In this document: positions 6,775-11,489 of the stretch, piece after piece | Position numbering within the stretch: position 1 is the stretch's first letter | Layout: every line of letters starts with the position of its first letter | Assembly: GCA_004553095.1 (NCBI GenBank) | Contig: SFMJ01000043.1 | Coordinates: 1 to 11,489 of the forward strand | Reading direction: 5' to 3' | Source of the DNA: Bacteroidales bacterium | GTDB lineage: Bacteria > Bacteroidota > Bacteroidia > Bacteroidales > Muribaculaceae | DNA: 11,489 nucleotides | Notes under the pieces: model-generated | Told to the model about the DNA's origin: nothing | The model's input: the letters and a program-made list of their open reading frames with translations, nothing else | Database searches by the model: none | Program-made: the position numbers and the translations under genes

Positions 6775-8979
6775 ATGGACAGTAAAGCAGATGTTTTGTC
6801 TCTCTCCGAGTGCCGTGAACTGATCTCTCTGGCCGGGTCGGTTCGCACCATACTCTCCACCTTGCTCTCAGCCGAGGAGTTCGATAGCCTCTCAAAGCAG
6901 TTGACCGATGCTCTCCACTCCGATAGTCCGGCTCACGACGGCAAGGGGCTCCCTTACGCTCTGATGACACTCCGTACTGCCTCTACCTTTGCCGAGATGG
7001 TTGACCCCGACCGCAATATCCTCTTGTCGATTTTGCTGAGTCCTCTTATCTCTCTCGATATTCTGCCGGTGGAGATGGTGCGTCGAGACTGGGGCGATGA
7101 TATCGCAGACCTCTATCTCGGCATTGAGAACGTGTCGCGCTTCAGCGCTCGTAATAGTGCAACCAACCAGGAAAATTTCCGCGGGCTCGTTATCTCGCTC
7201 GCTCATGATATCCGAGTCATCATCATTATGATAGTCCGCTCGCTCGTGCTTATGCGATCTATCAATCTCCACCCCGATGATGACTGGGTGCGCAATGTCG
7301 CCTTCGAGGCTAATTGCCTCTATGCGCAGCTCGCCCACCGACTCGGTCTCTATAAGATCAAGGGGGAGCTGGAAGACCTCTCGCTTAAGTATACCAATCG
7401 CGAGATTTATACCCAAATCGCCCATAAGTTGAACGCCACCAAACGTTCGCGTGAGGCATATATCAAGTCATTCATCGACCCGGTGAAGACTGCCCTCGAG
7501 AAGGCGGGACTCAAGTTCGACATAAAGGGCCGAACAAAGTCTATCTCTTCTATCTGGAACAAGATGCGTAAGCAGAAAGTCGACCTCCCCGGCATCTACG
7601 ACCTATTTGCCATCCGTGTCATCCTCGATTCCGCCCCGGAGAAGGAGAAGAGCGATTGCTGGCTCGCTTATTCCATCCTGGCGGATATGTATACTGCCAA
7701 CCCCGCTCGTATGCGGGACTGGATCTCTATCCCCAAGAGTAATGGCTATGAGTCGCTCCATGCCACCGTAATGGGCCCCGAAAATAAGTGGGTCGAGGTG
7801 CAGTTCCGCACTCGCCGCATGGACCTCGTCGCCGAGAAGGGCCTCGCTGCCCACTGGAGATATAAGGGGGGAAAGTCGGATGGTACCGACCTCTGGATGA
7901 ACAATATACGAGATATCCTCGAAAGTGCCGACGCCGGACCCATGCAACTGATGAAGAATATTCAGATGGACCCATTCGGCAAGGAGGTATTCGCATTCAC
8001 TCCCAAGGGTGATCTCTTCCGCCTCTCCGGCGGCGCTACCGTGCTCGACTTCGCTTTCCATATACATTCCAATGTCGGTGCTCGTTGCATCGGCGCTATC
8101 GTCAATGGCCAAAACCGTAAACTAAATTATAAGATTCAGAATGGCGATACCATCGAGATCCTCACCTCTGCCAATCAGACTCCTCGACAGGAGTGGCTCA
8201 ATATAGTCACTTCTCCTCGTGCCCGCAATAAGATCAAACAGAAACTTAATGAGGAGAAGCAACATACTGCCGACCTCGGAAAGGAGGCTCTGCTCCGTCG
8301 CGCCAAGAATCGAAAGATCGATATCGATGAGGCCCTCTTGATGAAACTTATCAAGAAGTTAGGTTATAAGTTTGCCCTCGATTTCTACGCCGACCTTGGC
8401 AACGAAAAACTCGATGTCGGCAAGATCCTCAATTCTTACGTCGAGTCTACCGTGATGCCCGGCGAAGCGGAACATATCTCGGCTGAGGAGTTCGAGATGC
8501 GTAGTGACGACGCCGACCACGCCAAGCATGACGATGTACTCGTGATTGGGGAGAAGTCGCTCAATGGTCTTAGTTATAAGTTCGCCAAGTGTTGCAATCC
8601 TATCTATGGCGATGATGTATTCGGCTTTATCTCCAGCGATGGCGTCGTGAAGATCCATAAGAATAACTGCCCCAATGCCGAACATATCAAGCAGCGCTAC
8701 CCCTACCGCGTGATCCGCGCCGACTGGAGCGGCAAGACCGGAACAGTACTCCCCGCCACTCTCCGTGTTGTCGGCAATGACGATATCGGCATCGTCTCAA
8801 ACATCACTTCGATCATCTCTCATGAGGCGGGTGCCGCTCTCCGTAGCATCTCGATAGATTCCCACGACGGTATCTTCCAGGGCTTCCTCGTGATTGGCGT
8901 ATCCGACAATCGTCAACTCACCACCCTGATGAAGAAAATCAAAACCGTCAAGGGTGTCAAAGATGTAACGCGTCTATAA
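6775..8979 (+). CDS. relA: RelA-type (p)ppGpp synthetase with degenerate hydrolase domain
   Basis: This long RelA/SpoT homologue (734 residues) makes (p)ppGpp from ATP and GDP/GTP in the stringent response. The N-terminal HD domain (about 50-200) keeps its fold-like sequence but not its catalytic residues. The HD pair normally written LLHD is LLSP (87-90), the first histidine region reads YALMTLRTA, and the usual DRLHNMR is RSLVLMR (155-161). Hydrolysis is therefore very unlikely. The synthetase domain (about 224-363) is intact: GRTKSISSIWNKM (252-264), YDLFAIRVI, PKSNGYESLHAT (320-331) and EVQFRT (341-346). TGS (about 402-462), the conserved Cys domain (C606, C607, H628, C632) and ACT (about 659-734) follow in the usual order. 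The motif before PKSNGY is RMRD (312-315), like the RXKD of bifunctional Rel rather than the EXDD of proteobacterial RelA. A separate hydrolase-competent SpoT/Rel is expected elsewhere in the genome. Confidence 0.95.
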   Translation: MDSKADVLSLSECRELISLAGSVRTILSTLLSAEEFDSLSKQLTDALHSDSPAHDGKGLPYALMTLRTASTFAEMVDPDRNILLSILLSPLISLDILPVEMVRRDWGDDIADLYLGIENVSRFSARNSATNQENFRGLVISLAHDIRVIIIMIVRSLVLMRSINLHPDDDWVRNVAFEANCLYAQLAHRLGLYKIKGELEDLSLKYTNREIYTQIAHKLNATKRSREAYIKSFIDPVKTALEKAGLKFDIKGRTKSISSIWNKMRKQKVDLPGIYDLFAIRVILDSAPEKEKSDCWLAYSILADMYTANPARMRDWISIPKSNGYESLHATVMGPENKWVEVQFRTRRMDLVAEKGLAAHWRYKGGKSDGTDLWMNNIRDILESADAGPMQLMKNIQMDPFGKEVFAFTPKGDLFRLSGGATVLDFAFHIHSNVGARCIGAIVNGQNRKLNYKIQNGDTIEILTSANQTPRQEWLNIVTSPRARNKIKQKLNEEKQHTADLGKEALLRRAKNRKIDIDEALLMKLIKKLGYKFALDFYADLGNEKLDVGKILNSYVESTVMPGEAEHISAEEFEMRSDDADHAKHDDVLVIGEKSLNGLSYKFAKCCNPIYGDDVFGFISSDGVVKIHKNNCPNAEHIKQRYPYRVIRADWSGKTGTVLPATLRVVGNDDIGIVSNITSIISHEAGAALRSISIDSHDGIFQGFLVIGVSDNRQLTTLMKKIKTVKGVKDVTRL

Positions 8980-9010
8980 TCTCTATCCCGTAACCTTTAA
9001 CCCCTGACCA

Positions 9011-9775
9011 ATGAAAACAAAATCAATTCTCCTCTTCTCTCTCTCCATTTCTCTCCTCTCTCTCCTCTCTCTCCTCTCTCTCTCCTTCGCTTCGTGTGCT
9101 TCGGGCAATAAGGATGGCGAGAAGGCAAAGGCTGATTATCAGCAGTCGCTCCAAGATTCAATCAAGGCTATTCAGGCTGAGATCGAGTCTGCCAATCAGC
9201 GTCTCGAGTCGCTCCGCGATTCCATCGATCAGTCGCTCCTAAATTTCACCACCGTAGCCAATCCGCGTGAAGTCGGCAGCTATATCATCCTTACTTCCGC
9301 GAAAAAGAATTACCCCCTTTCTGCCACAGGCATTGCCGCTCGTCTCGATGAGTCCGGTGTATTCCAACTCATCGCTGCTCTCTCCGGCAAGCCGTTCAAT
9401 CATATCGCCGTCTCTGCCGCCGGTCAAAGCATCGAGTCTGACGTAGTGCCGCGCGATCAGGGACTGAATTACCAAACCGATCAACTCACCACTGTGATGT
9501 TCTCCGGGCGTGTCACCGATTCAATCGCCGCTTTTATAGCATCCACTCCCGATCAGATTACTCTCTCTTATCGCCAATCTCGCGAGGTGAAGAGTATAAA
9601 ACTTTCCCCCAATGATAAGGAGTTGATCTCTCGCACTTTTATGCTATATAAGCAGAGATGTCAACTCTCCCTCTTGGAACACAAGATTCCCCTCCTGCAT
9701 CAGAAGATCAACCTGATCCGTGTACACCTCGACAATAAAGATTTAGCCCCCTCCGATTCAATCCAATCAAAATAA
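9011..9775 (+). CDS. Coiled-coil lipoprotein of unknown function
   Basis: This 254-residue protein belongs to no family I recognise. Residues 1-28 are a Ser/Leu-rich signal sequence ending FAS followed by C29, which fits a lipobox with Phe at -3, so it is probably a lipoprotein. Residues about 38-78 (ADYQQSLQDSIKAIQAEIES...) form a predicted coiled coil with many charged residues. The middle (about 80-200) looks beta-rich and includes GSYIILTSAKKNYPLSATGI and VMFSGRVTDSIAAFI. The C-terminal part (about 205-245) is helical and basic. It starts 31 bases after relA and ends at a strong terminator, so it is probably co-transcribed with relA. There is no Shine-Dalgarno sequence, as usual for this lineage. 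Expression is sure only by inference; the reading frame is full-length and has lineage-like codon use (many CTC, TCT and ATC codons). Confidence 0.85.
   Translation: MKTKSILLFSLSISLLSLLSLLSLSFASCASGNKDGEKAKADYQQSLQDSIKAIQAEIESANQRLESLRDSIDQSLLNFTTVANPREVGSYIILTSAKKNYPLSATGIAARLDESGVFQLIAALSGKPFNHIAVSAAGQSIESDVVPRDQGLNYQTDQLTTVMFSGRVTDSIAAFIASTPDQITLSYRQSREVKSIKLSPNDKELISRTFMLYKQRCQLSLLEHKIPLLHQKINLIRVHLDNKDLAPSDSIQSK
9050..9076 (+). repeat. 9-base tandem repeat inside a signal peptide
   Basis: TCTCTCCTC is present three times in perfect tandem, followed by a partial CT-rich copy to about 9085. Each unit encodes Ser-Leu-Leu (residues 14-22), in the hydrophobic core of the lipoprotein signal sequence. 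The unit length is a multiple of three, so gain or loss of a copy keeps the frame and changes the signal core by three residues. Slips of single CT pairs within the tract would break the frame. Confidence 0.85.
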
Positions 9776-9792
9776 TTCAAATCTCCTACATT

Positions 9793-9834
9793 AAAAAAGA
9801 GGATATATCGGGTTGCCGATATATCCTCTTTTTT
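9793..9834. terminator. Bidirectional intrinsic terminator between convergent genes
   Basis: A perfect 19-bp stem has arms 9793-9811 (A6 then GAGGATATATCGG) and 9816-9834 (CCGATATATCCTC then T6), with a GTTG loop. The A6/T6 ends give a U-run in both directions. It lies 18 bases after the lipoprotein stop and 22 bases beyond the kbl stop, so it serves both convergent transcripts. Confidence 0.95.
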
Positions 9835-9855
9835 ATTATATAGATAGTGCTGATC

Positions 9856-11055
9856 TTATTTGATTACATTCAGACGCTTGCCTACTGCGATGAAGGCGGC
9901 GATTGCCTTGTCGAGTTGCTCGCGTGTGTGGGCTGCTGACAATTGTACGCGGATGCGAGCCTGATCTTTAGGCACTACCGGATAGTAGAAGCCGGTCACA
10001 TAGATACCCTCTTTCTGCATCTCGGCGGCAAAGTCTTGCGAGAGCTTCGCATCGTAGAGCATCACAGCGCAAATTGCCGACTGTGTAGGCTTGATGTCGA
10101 ATCCGGCTTCGAGCATACGAGTGCGGAAGTATTCCACATTCTCCATCAAGCGGGTGTGGATGTCATCGCTCTCGCCCAGCATCTTGAACATCTCGATGCT
10201 CGCTCCCACGATCGAGGGGGCTACCGAGTTGGAGAAGAGATAGGGGCGTGAACGCTGTCTCAGCATGTCGATGATCTCCTTCGGACCGGTGGTGAAACCA
10301 CCCATCGCACCGCCAAATGATTTGCCCAAGGTGCCGGTGAAGATGTCGATACGGCCATAGCAGTCATATTGCTCTGCCACGCCATGTCCCGTCTTACCCA
10401 CTACGCCGGCGGAGTGGCTCTCGTCCACCATCACCAAGGCGTCATATTTCTCTGCCAAGTCGCAGATCTTGTCCATCGGTGCTACATTGCCATCCATCGA
10501 GAAGACTCCATCGGTGGCGATGATGCGATAGCGGCAGGTTTGTGCCTCCTGAAGACAACGCTCCAAGTCTGCCATGTCGGCATTCTTATAACGGAATCTC
10601 TTTGCCTTGCAGAGTCTCACGCCGTCGATGATCGATGCATGGTTCAAGGCATCGCTGATGATGGCATCCTCTTCGGTGAAAAGGGGCTCGAAGAGTCCGC
10701 CGTTGGCATCAAAGCAGGCTGCATAGAGGATTGTGTCTTCGGTCTTGAAGTAGTCGCTGATGGCTCGCTCCAATTCTTTGTGCATATCCTGTGTGCCACA
10801 GATAAATCTTACCGACGACATACCATAGCCACGAGCATCCATTGCTCGCTTCGCCGCCTCGATAAGTCGACTGTTGTCTGCCAATCCAAGATAGTTGTTG
10901 GCACAGAAGTTCAACACTTCGCCTCGCTTGCCGTTAGCCTCGACTTCGATGTCGCTGCTCTGCGGGGTTACGATGATTCGCTCGTTTTTGTAGAGCCCTG
11001 CATCCTTGATGTCTTGCAGTTCTTTCTCAAGATGTGTCTTAAAATTCTTATACAT
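9856..11055 (-). CDS. kbl: Glycine C-acetyltransferase (2-amino-3-ketobutyrate CoA ligase)
   Basis: Kbl is a PLP enzyme that splits 2-amino-3-ketobutyrate with CoA into glycine and acetyl-CoA, the second step of threonine breakdown. Family landmarks are CANNYLGLA (51-59), CGTQDMHKELE (86-96), DALNHASIIDG (135-145), DGVFSMDGN (182-190), DESHSAG (211-217), and TGTLGKSFGGAMGG (240-253) with the Schiff-base lysine K245. The frame is open upstream to 11097, but I chose the ATG at 11055 because the protein then begins MYKNFKTHLEKELQDIKDAGLYKNER like other Kbl proteins, with 399 residues against 398 in E. coli. The longer start would add 14 unrelated residues and cross a dyad element. It is divergent from the threonine dehydrogenase gene, its pathway partner. 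Confidence 0.96.
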   Translation of the reverse strand: MYKNFKTHLEKELQDIKDAGLYKNERIIVTPQSSDIEVEANGKRGEVLNFCANNYLGLADNSRLIEAAKRAMDARGYGMSSVRFICGTQDMHKELERAISDYFKTEDTILYAACFDANGGLFEPLFTEEDAIISDALNHASIIDGVRLCKAKRFRYKNADMADLERCLQEAQTCRYRIIATDGVFSMDGNVAPMDKICDLAEKYDALVMVDESHSAGVVGKTGHGVAEQYDCYGRIDIFTGTLGKSFGGAMGGFTTGPKEIIDMLRQRSRPYLFSNSVAPSIVGASIEMFKMLGESDDIHTRLMENVEYFRTRMLEAGFDIKPTQSAICAVMLYDAKLSQDFAAEMQKEGIYVTGFYYPVVPKDQARIRVQLSAAHTREQLDKAIAAFIAVGKRLNVIK

Positions 11056-11071
11056 GATATTAGTCTTTTGC

Positions 11072-11103
11072 GGATAGTTATTTGTCTTGACATACAACTA
11101 TCC
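11072..11103. promoter_or_regulatory. 32-base imperfect dyad in the kbl leader
   Basis: GGATAGTT (11072-11079) and AACTATCC (11096-11103) are perfect inverted 8-mers. The inner bases extend the dyad with one wobble pair and one mismatch to a GTC/GAC core around an AA centre. A third copy, AACTATCC, lies at 11192-11199; with its preceding AC it repeats ten bases (ACAACTATCC) of the second copy, 96 bases away. It begins 17 bases upstream of the kbl start. It could be a DNA-binding dyad or an RNA hairpin at the start of the kbl transcript. Confidence 0.5.
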
Positions 11104-11114
11104 TTTATTTTTTC

Positions 11115-11123
11115 ACAAAATTA
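11115..11123 (-). promoter_or_regulatory. Possible kbl -7 promoter box
   Basis: On the minus strand the sequence is TAATTTTGT, which fits TAnnTTTG. Transcription would start near 11109, placing the 32-base dyad at the very beginning of the transcript and giving a leader of about 55 bases. No TTTG is seen at the matching -33 distance, so this is tentative. Confidence 0.4.
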
Positions 11124-11205
11124 ATAAAAGTTGGTTGAGTTTTATATATTTCTCAGTATTTTTTTTTATTTTTGTGACGGATTTTTTTAACAACTATCCC
11201 CTTCT

Positions 11206-11219
11206 CCTCTCCGGAGAGG
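11206..11219. promoter_or_regulatory. Perfect 14-bp palindrome upstream of tdh
   Basis: CCTCTCCGGAGAGG is identical to its reverse complement. It ends 10 bases before the TAAATTT box at 11230, so it would cover about -39 to -26 of the tdh promoter, a common place for an operator. With no loop it is a better protein-binding site than an RNA hairpin. The regulator is unknown. Confidence 0.45.
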
Positions 11220-11229
11220 CGATTATTCG

Positions 11230-11248
11230 TAAATTTCCTTAAATTTAT
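11230..11248 (+). promoter_or_regulatory. Possible tdh -7 boxes
   Basis: TAAATTTCC (11230-11238) and TAAATTTAT (11240-11248) resemble the Bacteroidota TAnnTTTG box but lack the final G. The first follows TTCG, as at the right end of the 90-base repeat (TTCGTAAATTT is shared by all three places). Either box would give a very short leader before the ATG at 11257. Confidence 0.35.
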
Positions 11249-11256
11249 ACCTGATA

Positions 11257-11489
11257 ATGAAGAATATACTTGTAATCGGAGGCACCGGTCAGATCGGTTC
11301 AGAGTTAATCATGAAGCTTCGTGGCATTTATGGCAACGATCATGTAGTGTGTGGCTATATCAATGGCGCCGAGCCTAAGGGTATACTCCTCGAAAGTGGT
11401 CCGGCTGAAGTGGTTGATATCACTAACGCTGATCAAATCGCCGGAGCTGTTGATAAGTATCATGTCGATACTATCTACAATCTTGCCGC
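11257..11489 (+). CDS. tdh: L-threonine 3-dehydrogenase, short-chain type, N-terminal part
   Basis: The frame opens at ATG 11257 and runs off the right edge after 77 codons without a stop. It begins MKNILVIGGTGQIGSELIMKL, with the GGTGQIG (residues 8-14) nucleotide-binding loop of an NAD-dependent short-chain/extended Rossmann enzyme. Later it has LLESGPAEVVDITNADQI and DTIYNLAA, which match the GalE-like threonine dehydrogenases rather than the zinc-dependent E. coli Tdh. The reaction is threonine plus NAD to 2-amino-3-ketobutyrate, which feeds Kbl encoded divergently next door; that neighbour strongly supports the call. The catalytic Tyr-x3-Lys lies outside the window, so another epimerase-like enzyme cannot be fully excluded. 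Confidence 0.87.
   Translation, partial: MKNILVIGGTGQIGSELIMKLRGIYGNDHVVCGYINGAEPKGILLESGPAEVVDITNADQIAGAVDKYHVDTIYNLA

Noticed and set aside
11056..11097. Upstream start for kbl adding 14 residues
   Set aside because: The added residues do not resemble Kbl N-termini, while the internal ATG gives the normal MYKNF...LEKELQDIK start and family length.
10369..11124. Long plus-strand frame of 251 codons opposite kbl
   Set aside because: It is antisense to kbl with no recognisable motif, and its end crosses the kbl leader dyad.
1..11489. CRISPR arrays, tRNA or rRNA genes, transposases, toxin-antitoxin or defence genes
   Set aside because: I saw no regularly spaced repeat array, no cloverleaf or rRNA-like segment, and no coding frame with such motifs; all substantial frames are explained by the genes listed.

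Overview
The window looks like chromosome from a Bacteroidales gut-type bacterium, possibly Muribaculaceae or a relative. The evidence is: start codons in AT-rich leaders with weak or no Shine-Dalgarno sequence; promoter-like TAnnTTTG elements (the -7 box of Bacteroidota primary sigma factors) upstream of several genes; a Rho factor with a very long charged and glutamine-rich N-terminal insertion; a short-chain-type L-threonine dehydrogenase; and a secreted protein with the C-terminal 'APVYNLQGVRV..LTPGFYI..GKKF' module common in Prevotella/Muribaculaceae exported proteins. The family assignment is from recall, not from a search.

Layout. Positions 1-4240 hold a tight minus-strand cluster read right to left: rho, aroC (13 bases after rho), a YhcC/TIGR01212-family radical SAM protein, and the first 75 codons of a secreted protein that runs off the left edge. 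Positions 4241-4698 are non-coding: the rho leader with two hairpins, one copy of a 90-base repeat, and a very strong 14-bp hairpin terminator. A 548-residue secreted protein follows on the minus strand (4699-6345). Its divergent upstream region (6346-6774) carries the second copy of the repeat, which ends in the likely promoter of the plus-strand relA-type (p)ppGpp synthetase gene (6775-8979). A coiled-coil lipoprotein gene follows in the same direction (9011-9775). A 19-bp hairpin terminator separates it from convergent kbl (9856-11055, minus). kbl is divergent from the start of an L-threonine dehydrogenase gene that runs off the right edge (11257 onward).

How the genes work together. TDH and Kbl catalyse the two consecutive steps of threonine catabolism (threonine to 2-amino-3-ketobutyrate, then glycine plus acetyl-CoA). 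They share a 201-bp intergenic region with dyad elements that look regulatory. RelA-type signalling, Rho termination and chorismate synthesis are core functions, and the window is mostly ordinary housekeeping chromosome. I see no tRNA, rRNA, CRISPR array, transposase or phage gene, and no clear evidence of a new multi-gene system. The points most worth checking are the 90-base duplicated promoter-like element and the small transcript it may drive, a chorismate synthase missing about 35 internal residues, a stringent-response synthetase with every hydrolase residue lost, and the repeated AACTATCC sites between kbl and tdh.
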